A stretch of DNA of 64,000 nt from Paraflavitalea sp. CAU 1676 (GTDB lineage: Bacteria; Bacteroidota; Bacteroidia; Chitinophagales; Chitinophagaceae): assembly GCF_029223285.1 (NCBI RefSeq), contig NZ_JARHUJ010000002.1, positions 806,001 through 870,000 on the forward strand. Direction: 5' to 3'. Of this stretch, positions 16,712 through 27,500 are shown piece by piece. Below the pieces are notes generated by a model that worked only from the letters and a program-made list of their open reading frames with translations, had not been told where the DNA came from and ran no database searches. Every line of letters starts with the position of its first letter. Within the stretch, counting starts at the first letter, position 1. The position numbers were made by a program, and so were the translations under genes.

Positions 16712-19070
16712 ACAGCAATACAAGGTTTTCCTCAACTTATCGCTACCGGAAATAGAAATGGTTTCAGAAGACCTGGAACTCTATTTCGAAGGATTTACCT
16801 TTTACTACGCCATCGATACTTTCGACCTCGTACATTTCTTTCTTCCTTACCTCGACAAACTTGAGTTTACCGAAGAACACCTTACAGCCCTGGCCCATCA
16901 GGCCATAGCCTATGAACATTTCTTTTCGGACACCAACCTGAGCTCTATCGTACTGATGGAAGCCTACGATGAGGAGATCGAGGGCGTGAAGCGGCTCTTT
17001 TTACATAAGATCAAATCGGCCTTTGAGCTGGCCAAGAACATCGACAACCTGCGGGAGGAGATCGAGCAGATCATCAATACCGGCAAAGCTTCTTCGGAAG
17101 TGTACCGCACCAACTACGACCTGTTCTTTCTGCTGGTCATCCTATCGCAACGCAAAAAAGAGCTCAAGGAAGTGACTTTCTTAAACTTCCTGAAACAGAA
17201 GGCCCATGTGTATTACCTGGAAACCGGCAACGAGGAATTCGATATAGTGGCCAATGATGCGATCGAGATGGACCTGCCGCGTGCCTTTTGCCTTCATTTA
17301 CAGGATCAGTTCGTGCAACATTCGGCAGAATTTCTCCGCACACTTACCGAAGAGGAACTGTTCCGGTATATGCACAATACCTATACAGATATTGAGGTAA
17401 TACAACGACTGCTCGAAACCAACGAAACGATGTTCAATGATGAGCGGTTTCGAAAAACCGTTTTCTTTTATTTATCCTCCACCCCCAGCAAATCGCCCGT
17501 ATTGTTTGAACTGGTAGAAAAACATTATGGTGGAAAATACACGTTCATGGAGCGGTTTGCCGACAAACAAAGAGGCATACACCGCAATATCTTCCAGGTT
17601 TACCTGTTGAGGATGCTGATCGAGGAATACAAGGACCCCGAAATGCCCAGAAAGATCATGGAGCTGATAAAGATCATCAAGCAGGCCGGGGATGCTTACA
17701 CGGGAGACGACGGTGCGGGGCCTGCCATCCAGGGAGAGTTGGATAAACTGCTGGACAAGTATTCCAACTCCATAGAGAACCATTTTTTCATGAAACTGCT
17801 TAACCAGGGTTACAGAGAAACCCTGGAAGAATTAATATCGCCCGCCGCGGACGGCCCTAAGAACCTGCAAAAGGTAGTTACCAATTCTTTCAAAGGTTTT
17901 GTAGACTACGAGGAAAATGAACTGGAGAGTCTTGATATCGCCTATGCATTGGCCAAGTTTGGTCAATTGAACAAGTTGAAGGAAGCGATCCTGATCCATG
18001 CGGAAAAGGGAAATGTCATTAAAGTGCGGTACGGTCTCGATATTGTAAAATTCAATTACCATCACCTTCCTTACTTACTGTATCTCTATGATAACAAAAC
18101 CCATCGGGAAATACCTTCCTTCTTTACCGCCATGGGTGTCATCAGTGAGGCTGCCCAGGAAACGGCGGAAAATAATTTCCCGATTGAAATGTTCCTGGCA
18201 GAGATCCTTGCACACAAAGAGAAGCGCCTGATCAACCGGAAAACCCTGGAGTTCCTGAGCCTGATCTTTATTGATTTCTTGTCGATCGAGGTATTTCCCG
18301 ATCAGCCACAGATCCGTCATTTTGAGATGTCGCTCATCAAGATCTTTGAAAAATGGTTAAAGCGCATCGAGCAGATCGATTCGAGAAGGAAGAACGTGCG
18401 AAAGGACTATAAGAACCCTTTAACGACCGAGATCCATTATGTACTCCTCTGGTTATACCGGCGCAACCTGCGATTTATCAAAATATTCGACCTCGAGCGC
18501 GACCTCAGGCGATTCAAACAGGACGCCCGGTTGTCGCATGGATTCGGACTGGCCTATGTATCGCGCTTTTACCATGAGGGTAAAAGAGACACGCTTTCCC
18601 TGCACAAGGCTGTTTCCAATTTCCTCAGTGCACTGGATGGCTACTCCGGCATGGTTTGGTCTATTTACAATCCAGACCTCCGCAAATTGCTCTTAAAGAG
18701 TATCATCGGCGTATATAATTCTATTTGCGATTGCTATATCCGGCTTTATGTGATCGAGGGTAACCCAGGTTACATTGTAAGCGGCCGATTTCATTTGAAC
18801 AAGATGAAGCAACAGATCGCCAAGGTTTGTCCGCCCAATGTGGTACTATCCATCCCTGCCTTCACTGAATCGGAACTGGAGTATTATGAAAGCCGCATTT
18901 TCGGAAACGCGCAGGATACCCGCAATGCCCTCATCAAGATCGACCACGCCATCCGGAAGTTTGACCTGGCCAACGCGCAACAAACGTTGATGGATGCCCG
19001 GTTTAAAGATATTGGAGAACTGATGACCCAATACAAAGACGAACTGGTGAAAAAGCAGGCCCTGCAGTGA
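16701..19070 (+). CDS. Large helical protein, fourth gene of the four-gene operon
   Basis: 789 residues, almost wholly alpha-helical and rich in Leu, Glu and Lys, with the look of a helical-repeat or scaffold protein. The first 45 residues hold FYYAIDTFDLVHFFLPYLD, which superficially resembles the first strand and helix of PIN-like nucleases (a strand ending in an Asp, then a helix). I could not find the further conserved acidic residues at convincing positions. No Walker motif, signal peptide or membrane segment is present. Its start overlaps the third gene by 11 bases. About 75 bases after its stop there is a hairpin. Function unknown. Confidence 0.72.
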   Translation: MPNKQQYKVFLNLSLPEIEMVSEDLELYFEGFTFYYAIDTFDLVHFFLPYLDKLEFTEEHLTALAHQAIAYEHFFSDTNLSSIVLMEAYDEEIEGVKRLFLHKIKSAFELAKNIDNLREEIEQIINTGKASSEVYRTNYDLFFLLVILSQRKKELKEVTFLNFLKQKAHVYYLETGNEEFDIVANDAIEMDLPRAFCLHLQDQFVQHSAEFLRTLTEEELFRYMHNTYTDIEVIQRLLETNETMFNDERFRKTVFFYLSSTPSKSPVLFELVEKHYGGKYTFMERFADKQRGIHRNIFQVYLLRMLIEEYKDPEMPRKIMELIKIIKQAGDAYTGDDGAGPAIQGELDKLLDKYSNSIENHFFMKLLNQGYRETLEELISPAADGPKNLQKVVTNSFKGFVDYEENELESLDIAYALAKFGQLNKLKEAILIHAEKGNVIKVRYGLDIVKFNYHHLPYLLYLYDNKTHREIPSFFTAMGVISEAAQETAENNFPIEMFLAEILAHKEKRLINRKTLEFLSLIFIDFLSIEVFPDQPQIRHFEMSLIKIFEKWLKRIEQIDSRRKNVRKDYKNPLTTEIHYVLLWLYRRNLRFIKIFDLERDLRRFKQDARLSHGFGLAYVSRFYHEGKRDTLSLHKAVSNFLSALDGYSGMVWSIYNPDLRKLLLKSIIGVYNSICDCYIRLYVIEGNPGYIVSGRFHLNKMKQQIAKVCPPNVVLSIPAFTESELEYYESRIFGNAQDTRNALIKIDHAIRKFDLANAQQTLMDARFKDIGELMTQYKDELVKKQALQ

Positions 19071-19424
19071 AAGGCAGGCGTTGTTTGCATTTTTAGTACC
19101 GATTTTATTGAAAACTCAGTCCCGTTCTTTCAACCTACCTGTGTACGGTGTTTTCACCGTATTTTATATTTCATGTCCCTTCACGATAGTTTTACCGTAA
19201 TTTCACTCAAAAGGGTGAGCCCAGTCAACGCGCTATTGGTCTACCTTAGCTGTATTGCATCTTCCCGCCGCACGTTAAACTTCCCGAACCGATTGCTTAT
19301 GGCATCTGTAAGTAAACTTACAACTATACAGCAGGCTGATACTGGCCGTTAGCCTTGCTCGCTGCATCCATACCCGGTTGGCCAGCCTGTTTTGCACAGT
19401 TCTTCTCACACCAAATGGATTGAC
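19071..19424. other. Gap between the four-gene operon and the giant-gene pair
   Basis: Apart from the hairpin at 19144-19161, I see no gene, repeat or clear promoter box in these 354 bases. The giant gene must be started from within this gap or by read-through. Confidence 0.4.
19144..19170 (+). terminator. Probable terminator of the four-gene operon
   Basis: TACGGTG (19144-19150), a TTTT loop and CACCGTA (19155-19161) form a perfect seven-pair stem, followed by TTTTATATTT. It lies about 75 bases after the last stop codon of the four-gene block. The stem is short and only partly GC-rich, so it is a moderate call. Confidence 0.55.
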
Positions 19425-22400
19425 ATGACTCTCGACAAAATCACGGAAGCGCTTTTGCGTATGCTGGCGCCGCTGAAAGACTTTCCGCAGCAGGATCCTG
19501 CCCCTGCCAACAAGCTGGAAGATTTTCTGAAAACGGCACTTACCCAAAACAATTTATTTGTCCTCTGGGATAGCCTGCAACCGCCGCTCCTGGAAGGTCC
19601 ATCGCCCGATACCCTGCAACACCTGCAGGCACTTGCCCAATCTATTTTGGCAGCCACTCCCTTACGAAACCCCAACGAACCGGTATACTGGATGCGCGAG
19701 AGGAGCTTCCCCCGGGCGCAAGCGCCAGATGGTACCGCTGCCAGCCAAATGGTGCCGGTGTTTTCCTTTGGGCCCTTACAGAAAAATGCACATACCACTA
19801 CCTGGATCGATGTATACCACACCGCCAATCAATTGGCTTTTTATACTACCGCTGCAGCGGCCTGGCCCTACCTTGTTGTACATTTCGACCATCCCTTCAA
19901 TTTCCGCCTGCCGGAAACCAACCTGCAGCCCGGCAACTGTACCCTTTGGTTACAAAACAGTGCTGTATGTGATGGTCCGGCCCCGGAACAATCCTATTCG
20001 GCTATTCGTGCCACGCAATGCGCTATCCGGTTCCAGGCTCCCGTAGTCATTACCGATGTGCGCCGTATCGTGGTGCCGCCCGCCTTTACCGTCAGCTTTG
20101 CGCCGGAGGCTTTACCAATAAACGATCCGCAACCCGGCGATGGGAATGATACGAAGGCCGATCTACCGGCCACTGTGCGCATCCGCTTCCAGGGCGGCAA
20201 AGGGATCTTCGAACAGGTGGCTGCTGCTGCTGCCACCCTGTTGGGGGTTGATATTGCATTGCAGGAAGCCATGGAAGTAAAAGCACGCTACCTGGCTACG
20301 CACCAATTGCTGCACCTGCCACTGACCTGTTTACAAACCAATTGGCAAGCAGGCCCCCTTCAATCAGCTACCTTGCGCATCAGCGGCAGCGCCTTTATCA
20401 CCAATGCCGGCTGGTATTTTCAAAGTATGCCCATTGTTACCGAAGCCGGGGTGGCTATCCTCGGCGATGCTGCCACAGCTGGCTTCCTGGGCGTGGAGAC
20501 CGGGGCAGGGCAGTCTTTACGTTGGAACGGTTTGGAGAACGGATCCATCAAAACAGTCACCACGCTTTTTGGCGGATGCCCTGGACGTATTAGTTGCTGG
20601 CATACCGATCATGCTAACGAGCTAACGGAACAGATGGTGCACTTGTGGCCGGAACAGCCGGGTAAACCTTACCGGTCAGCTATCACCTGCACGCCAGCCG
20701 AAAAAGTACCGCACGTATTTACGGCTGATGCGGCCGGTTATGAATGGCACCGACTGTTTGTGCATACGAAAGGTGATCTCGACCGACCTTTATCCGGCCA
20801 GGGCAAGCGGTTTGAAACGGCTATGTTTGGCTGGCTGGATACCTTATACTTCCAGGAGCAGGTTTCCCTGCATTTGTTTGCCGTCAATGACCCCGCCGAA
20901 GAAAATGCGCTGCCCCTGGACAAACAACTCAAATTATTACACAGCATTGCACTGGAAAATGCCCTGCTTACTGTCAAGTCCCCACGCATTCAAATAGTGA
21001 GCGCCAGGGGCGCCAACCTGAACCAGCTGCAAACAGTCTGTTGCGTGCAATACCTCCCCATTCATCGCATTATACATACGTTACCCGATCCCTATATTAC
21101 CAGCCAGCCTTTCGAGATCAATGAAAACCTACAGGGCCTGCCTCCACGCATTGCCTTGCTGGCCGCTGTTACTACCTGGAGCCCGGATATGCCGGTGCAG
21201 CTGGATATGCAATTGGCCAACTCTTTCAACCACCTGATCATTCCCGTGCCACGGATTGCCGACATCCAGCTGCGCCGTCATTTCAGGGGTAATATCATGC
21301 ACCCCTGCCAGCTGGCGTATAACGACCGGGTGAATGCCCCGTTGCGCGACCCGGATGTGCCCAATGGTTTATCGCCCGGCTATCCTGCCGGGTTGGCTAC
21401 CCAGGCCGATCCCGACAACCTGATTGGCTCCTTTGCCTTTTTGCAATGGCTGCCGGGCGATACCTGCCTGGTAGATGTATCGGGCAGGTCCTCGCAAATG
21501 GGAGTCGCTTTTTCATCAACCAATGCTTCTTTCAGTGGTCTCGACCTGGAACAACACCTGCCCAATACGGGTTACGATGAAAAATTTCCCTTCCGTGCCA
21601 AAGGCATGGAACTCGTCAGCTCGGGCCGGTTGGTAAGGGCTTTCACGTTGCCACATATTCAATGGGAACCGCTTACCTATATACGCAATCCAACTGCTGA
21701 ACCTGATGATGCCGATGCGGCCATCCTTAACGAACTGAGCATTTTCAAATCGAACGGTGCGCCTACCCGCATTGCCAGCAGCAACAAACGGGATGTAGCC
21801 CTTACCCCTAAAAAAGTGGTGCATTTCATTCACCAGTCGTACCACCAGGAAGATAACCCCCATGCCGCTGCTGCTCATTTCAGCCTGCCCTTTGGAATGT
21901 GTGCGGTGGCTTATTTCAGGCCGGAGGCCGACCCCGGTGCGCCGCTGCCTTTTGCAGAATTACTCCTGAACCAACCAGCTTTTCATACTGCCAAACAAGG
22001 CAGCCTGGGTGGCGCTATGCAGGTAGCTGCCCGTGCCCGTTACAAAGGCGACGAAGTAAGGGTACCCGATCCTTATTTTCATGGGTCGACGCTGCAGGTG
22101 GTGGTAAGCCGCAAAACCTATCCGGGCATGAACCTCAGCCTTCCGGAACAATCCGTACTGGGACGCCCCATTACCAAACAATTCAATGAACAATTCTTCG
22201 GCGCATACAATGCAGGCCATACCACCATTGAAGCTTATTCCGTCAACGCCAAAGTGCCGCTGAAGCGGATCGACTTTTCCGGTTATGGCGCCAGCATCTT
22301 CAGCAACTGGCAGGATAACCTGGCCAACTTCGGCCTGGTAAGCCAGGTGCAGTTCAACGTACTGCTGGGCCGCACGGCCCATGAAGTGGTGCAGATCAGG

Positions 22401-24554
22401 AGCATCATTATACCCTGGGGCATTCCCGTGGTACGCTCTGTGATCATGCACCGGCAAAACCATGCGCTGGTTACCCGCTACGATACAGGCTGGCAGGCAA
22501 CCGGCGATGGCCTTTTTGATTTCAGGGGAGATGCCAGCGTTAACCCGTATGCTTTTCACCCCGGTGTTGTAAAAGGCATCTATGCCGTAACCAATATCAC
22601 CGACACAGGCCTTTCTGAAAAAATTAAAACACTTACCCTGGCAGGTGTTTACTTCAATGGCAATGTGCGCCTGGAGAATGTACAAAGAGGCGGCCTGCGA
22701 TCGATGGGTACCGATAAACTGGTTAGCTCCAAAGGACAGTTTGGTTATGTGCTGCTGGCGGATGCTTCCAAACCGCTTCCTGCGAGCATTACCGGCCTGC
22801 TGGCCCCCAAAGACTTCCAGGATCTGTTGCTCAAAACAGGCCCCTTGGGCGGACCGGTGGATTGTGTGGTGAATGTCGGCGGCTCAGGTCAGCTCATGCA
22901 TATCTCACGGGTAGAGGTGTCCGCGACCAAAACAGGCACCGCTCCTGTATTCATTGCTTCGGCGAATGGTACGCCGGAATTCTCCCAACAAGGCTCCTGG
23001 TCGTTGGTGAAATGCATCAACAACAAAGATGTGGTGCAACTGGCGCCGGGCGAATCGACCCCATTGATCAGGAAAGGACTGCTGTCGTTTGATGCGGGCC
23101 CCGTTCCAGTGCCCCAGGTCGCCTACAATGGATCGCCGCACGCGCTGGGGATGCCTGCCGACATCCTGCTCTATGATAAAGTGACCAGGCTGCCGGGCGA
23201 CTTCTCCCTGCACTATGCTTTTTTGCAGAATACGCCGACACAGAAATTATTGTTCAGGCGACCCATGTATCAATCACAAGCGGGCTTTACGCCGCAAGGC
23301 ATTTCGAATGGCGACAAGGCTTTGTATACCCTGGAACCTTTTCTGGCCGATCCTTTCTGCCTCCTGCAAAGCAATAGCATCTTCCCATCGCTCGATAAAG
23401 CCTTTAAGGTGGGTAAGGACCTGCTTGACCAACTGACCTTATCAAACCTGGGAGACGGTTTCACCTTTCCCAACCCCGGTATCTTTGAAAACCTGCGGCC
23501 GGAGAATTTCGATGCGCTGAAGAAAATGGATATCGTTAACGAAGCCGGCTTCAAAATTTACATAGAGTATGACGATAGTGGCGCCGGTCCCTTCCAGCTC
23601 GACCTGAGTCATGATGCCGGGGGCCGCAAGCCCTGGGAAATGACCAACCGGAAGGTTAGTATAAAAGTAGATGTGGGTCCGCTGAAACCACTGTTAACCG
23701 TAACCGGTAATTTCCATGCCGATCCCGGTGCCGTGCCGAAACTGGAAACGCCCGAACTGATCTGGGGAGGCGATCCCGGCCTGCAATGCATGATACGCAT
23801 CCTCGAACTGTTGAGCAGCCTCAGCAAATTGTATGGCCGCCCGGATGCCACTACTTTTCCCGATGGTATTAGGTTTGCGCCCGCCAATGCACCCGATAGC
23901 TGGCAATATAAATGCAGCATAGAGCAGAAGATACCCGTGCTGCAGTTTCCCGATACGCAAATGGTGACCCTTACCGGGCCGCCACCCACCATGATCACGG
24001 CCTCCCTTGGGCTGGCTGTGTTCTTCAGCCTTTCGTTGAAGCCGGGCGACCCATCTCTGATCAAACCATCGGCCGGCGTAAGTTTCATTTTTGAAGGTTC
24101 GTTACAGATCATGATCGTTACCCTGGAGATCGCAACCGCCTATGCCGTGGGCAGCGCGCGCGTGCAGGTAGACATCGATATCCTCGATCCCCAACCGAAT
24201 ATTCTGTTAACGGCCGGCTTTGGCGCCACGGTGGCCATTCAGTTGCCGGTGATCGGCGTGGTTTCCATTACCCGTACGGTAACCCTTACGGGTTCTGTTA
24301 CCGACAAAGAATTTCTATTGATGGCCGGCACCATGATACGCGGCGTATTGTCGCTGGCGGGTGGATTGCTGATGACATCGATTCAAATAGAAGGCAGCGC
24401 AGGCGTTAGGAAAGCAGGAGGGGAGGAGGTGAGAGCCCGCCTCGACCTCATCTTTACCCTCAATGTTAGTCTGGCCTTCGTGATCAGCTATGATTTCTCC
24501 AAGCCCTTTACGCATGAAATTCCTTTTTCTTCCATTACCAATGCTATATCATGA
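19425..24554 (+). CDS. Giant protein of unknown function (1709 aa), first of a pair
   Basis: I place the start at the ATG at 19425 (MTLDKITEALLRML); the frame extends to a TTG at 19392. There is no signal peptide. The protein is mostly beta-rich with many Pro, Ala and Thr residues, and has a helical N-terminal 70 residues. The last 250 residues alternate hydrophobic strands (ASLGLAVFFSLSL, LLTAGFGATVAIQLPVIGVV, GVLSLAGGLLMTSIQIEG). These could line a barrel, pack a beta-helix or insert in a membrane. I found no catalytic motif, Walker box or HExxH. Its stop overlaps the start of the second giant gene as ATGA. Proteins of this size and texture recall tail-like or toxin-like structural proteins, but no homology is claimed. 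Confidence 0.7.
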   Translation: MTLDKITEALLRMLAPLKDFPQQDPAPANKLEDFLKTALTQNNLFVLWDSLQPPLLEGPSPDTLQHLQALAQSILAATPLRNPNEPVYWMRERSFPRAQAPDGTAASQMVPVFSFGPLQKNAHTTTWIDVYHTANQLAFYTTAAAAWPYLVVHFDHPFNFRLPETNLQPGNCTLWLQNSAVCDGPAPEQSYSAIRATQCAIRFQAPVVITDVRRIVVPPAFTVSFAPEALPINDPQPGDGNDTKADLPATVRIRFQGGKGIFEQVAAAAATLLGVDIALQEAMEVKARYLATHQLLHLPLTCLQTNWQAGPLQSATLRISGSAFITNAGWYFQSMPIVTEAGVAILGDAATAGFLGVETGAGQSLRWNGLENGSIKTVTTLFGGCPGRISCWHTDHANELTEQMVHLWPEQPGKPYRSAITCTPAEKVPHVFTADAAGYEWHRLFVHTKGDLDRPLSGQGKRFETAMFGWLDTLYFQEQVSLHLFAVNDPAEENALPLDKQLKLLHSIALENALLTVKSPRIQIVSARGANLNQLQTVCCVQYLPIHRIIHTLPDPYITSQPFEINENLQGLPPRIALLAAVTTWSPDMPVQLDMQLANSFNHLIIPVPRIADIQLRRHFRGNIMHPCQLAYNDRVNAPLRDPDVPNGLSPGYPAGLATQADPDNLIGSFAFLQWLPGDTCLVDVSGRSSQMGVAFSSTNASFSGLDLEQHLPNTGYDEKFPFRAKGMELVSSGRLVRAFTLPHIQWEPLTYIRNPTAEPDDADAAILNELSIFKSNGAPTRIASSNKRDVALTPKKVVHFIHQSYHQEDNPHAAAAHFSLPFGMCAVAYFRPEADPGAPLPFAELLLNQPAFHTAKQGSLGGAMQVAARARYKGDEVRVPDPYFHGSTLQVVVSRKTYPGMNLSLPEQSVLGRPITKQFNEQFFGAYNAGHTTIEAYSVNAKVPLKRIDFSGYGASIFSNWQDNLANFGLVSQVQFNVLLGRTAHEVVQIRSIIIPWGIPVVRSVIMHRQNHALVTRYDTGWQATGDGLFDFRGDASVNPYAFHPGVVKGIYAVTNITDTGLSEKIKTLTLAGVYFNGNVRLENVQRGGLRSMGTDKLVSSKGQFGYVLLADASKPLPASITGLLAPKDFQDLLLKTGPLGGPVDCVVNVGGSGQLMHISRVEVSATKTGTAPVFIASANGTPEFSQQGSWSLVKCINNKDVVQLAPGESTPLIRKGLLSFDAGPVPVPQVAYNGSPHALGMPADILLYDKVTRLPGDFSLHYAFLQNTPTQKLLFRRPMYQSQAGFTPQGISNGDKALYTLEPFLADPFCLLQSNSIFPSLDKAFKVGKDLLDQLTLSNLGDGFTFPNPGIFENLRPENFDALKKMDIVNEAGFKIYIEYDDSGAGPFQLDLSHDAGGRKPWEMTNRKVSIKVDVGPLKPLLTVTGNFHADPGAVPKLETPELIWGGDPGLQCMIRILELLSSLSKLYGRPDATTFPDGIRFAPANAPDSWQYKCSIEQKIPVLQFPDTQMVTLTGPPPTMITASLGLAVFFSLSLKPGDPSLIKPSAGVSFIFEGSLQIMIVTLEIATAYAVGSARVQVDIDILDPQPNILLTAGFGATVAIQLPVIGVVSITRTVTLTGSVTDKEFLLMAGTMIRGVLSLAGGLLMTSIQIEGSAGVRKAGGEEVRARLDLIFTLNVSLAFVISYDFSKPFTHEIPFSSITNAIS

Positions 24555-27500
24555 CACCAGTAAGTCCCAAATTATTCATCCTGCCTTTTCCGCAATCGCT
24601 TGCAGTAGGCGATCAGGCGGTATTGACCTCCAACCTGCTGGTGATGCCCAGGTTCAGCCCACTGGATACGTTGCATACCGACCCTGTGGCAGGCGATTTC
24701 CCTGCCTTTGCCACCGGCGCCCTGCGGTTGAAACCCGCGCTTTTTGCCGGTGATACGCAAGGCGCGCCAAAACCAGGTGATATCCCGGCGGCCGTAACAA
24801 TGCTACCGGATACCATTGGCCGCATAGACGACCGCACAGATGCTTTCAACACCATCAACTCTCTTTTCGAGATCAAGGATGGCGCCAACCGTACTTTCAG
24901 CGAAGGGAGTATTTACAAATACCTCAGCACCCAATACCGCGATGCTTTCAACTTCACGCAACCGGCTACGCCCTTTGCCAAAACCGATGACAGCTATTTC
25001 TGTATGCTGCAACAATCGACGGCGGGCGCAGGCGCCTTTGTACCCAACAACGAGATCAATTGGGCGCAGGCCCTGGCTTTCTGCCTGCAGCATCCTCAAC
25101 TGGCCGAACAATTAGGTATCCTGTACCGCGGTATTCAAATAACCCACGATGACCCTGCCTTCTTCGCAGCAGGCGGCTGGCTGTACTTTGATTTTGAAGC
25201 GGCGAATGGAGATACTACCTACGATAAACTACCTGTCGATGAAGTGCTGTGCTATGCTGCCTATATACCCGCCACCACCAATACGCGCCATCTCTTTGCG
25301 CCGGTACTTTTCCCCGTAGTGGCAGGCGCCACCCAACCCTTCGATGGCGCTTTCAGAGACCTGGTGCGGTATGACGATGGCTTTGCGAAGATCGTACATG
25401 CCAGTCAGGCCATCAGCGCCAACGAGCTCGCCGAACATTACGATGGCAACCCACCGGTGATGGATACAGGCATCCGGCTGGGATGGGATGAAGAGCAACT
25501 ACTCATCTGGCTCAACAATAGTATGAAAGCCAAAGCCGGCGGCAACCCGGTACCGGCACCGGTTTCGGGCATAGGCCGTTACCGCGTGGACGCAGCGGTG
25601 AAAGAAGGCGAACCGGCCCCCACGGACGAAGACGATCTTGATTGGAAGTCGCTGGTAGCGGTGGAGGCCGCCGCGGTGAACATCGATACCATTACGTTGG
25701 ATGGGTTTACCGGTGACCTGGGGGTGGAAGTAGCACCGGTGAAACATGGTGGCAGCAAAGACTACTGGCTGCCCGTTTATTTTGCCAACTGGAACGGCCA
25801 TCCGCTTTGCGTAAAAGATGCGTTGGATGAAACCATACGGCAGTCTGAACAGCATGCAGAAGGGTTGAAGGCGTCCCTTGCTTTACCGCCACCAGCCCGG
25901 CAGCCTGAAAACATCTACGCTCCGGCTGCTGACGACGCGTTATCATTACAGTATGGCAACCGCTATGCATTCCGGGTAAGGCTGAGTGACCTTACCGGCG
26001 GTGGACCGGCGAAAACCAATAACAGCTTAAATACCGGTGCTCATAAAATAGCCTATTGTGATTTTCAACGGCATGTAGCGCCGCAGCCCCCGGTTATGCT
26101 GACAAGTGCTGCTGAAAAACTAAGCATTGGCCGCGCCCGGCTCAGTTATCCTGCCATCACCTTTACGCGCCTGAATAGAAATGCCGTAGTAGCCGCCTTA
26201 CTGGATGATATCAATGCGTTGGACGACATTTATGTTCAGATAAAAGAGGTGCAGGCGATCGACCCCGGCAACACGGCCGAAGTGCATAGGCTACTGACCA
26301 CCCTGCGGGCGCCGGGATTACCCGATCCTGATATCAGCAAAATACAGATCGTGGTGGAAGTGAAATCACTCGACATGGATGTGGAAGGTTCTTACCATGC
26401 CAGGAATGGGATATCGCCAAAGGAATCGTATGTTCATTTGTATACCACCACCCGCGATTATCCTGCCTATCAGCTTTCGCATGCACCCATCGACGACCTC
26501 ATTGAGCTTGACCTCGCTTTCCGGGATATACCAGTCATCAACTTCAATGAAGATGCCAGTTTGCTGGGCTTTGCCGAAGACGTATTGGCCGGCAATGGTC
26601 CGCTTATCCTGCCAACCGGCCGCGAAGTGCGCCTAAGTATACGAAGCTATTGCAGCGAACAGGCCGATGATTATTTTGCCCACGAGCATTACCGGTACAG
26701 TACCGCGTTGAAAGCAACGGTGCGGAAAGACCCGGCCATACCGGAACCTTTGCCTGTATTGCGAACGCCTGCCGGTAGCGATCGATTGGTGAGCTTTTAT
26801 TTCAGGCCGGTCAACAAACCGGCTGCCCAGGAATATGCCGCCGCCGCTGCGGCCGGTAAGGGCGCCCAGCTCGATATCGATATCATGGAAAGGCTGGCTG
26901 CAGAAAGCGGGCTGGCCTGCCGTGACCTGTCTGTATCCGGCAAAGAGAATATGCGCACCCAGTTTGGCTGCAGCCGTTTGCTGGGCCACACGCTTTCACC
27001 CGATGCTTCTTCCATCACTTTTGCCGGGAAACAGGATTTGCTATTTAAATGGATCAACGTACTGCAATTTGACCTGCAGCGCGACTGGACCTGGGACCTG
27101 CTGCAACCTGTTGCCTTCAAAGTCTTCCGGCGTTGGGGATTTGAAGCGGGGGCCCTGGGTGACAAAGAACTGGCCGGCACGATCACCCTTAGCAAAGGAT
27201 TGAACTGGCAAAAGATGCAGGGACCGGACCGCTCCTTTACCCGGCTGGTATTTATCGATGCACTCGACCCAAAACAAGGGGCCAATACATTGCCCGATAA
27301 AGTGGTGGTGGAATATTTTATGGAACCACAATGGATCGGGTCACTGCCGCCGGAAGCAGAACATGAAGCGCGCGATGCATCCAACACATTGCCCATAACC
27401 ATACCGCCCCGGCAGGTACCTGAAATAGTGGCCGTGGGCCTGGCCATGACGCCGGAGGAAGATGAGCAAACGCTGTTCAACAATCAGTATTCGGAAACTG

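Noticed and set aside
16701-16850. PIN-like nuclease start in the 789-residue protein
   Set aside because: Only the first strand-Asp-helix resembles PIN; the other acidic residues could not be placed, so no such function is claimed.
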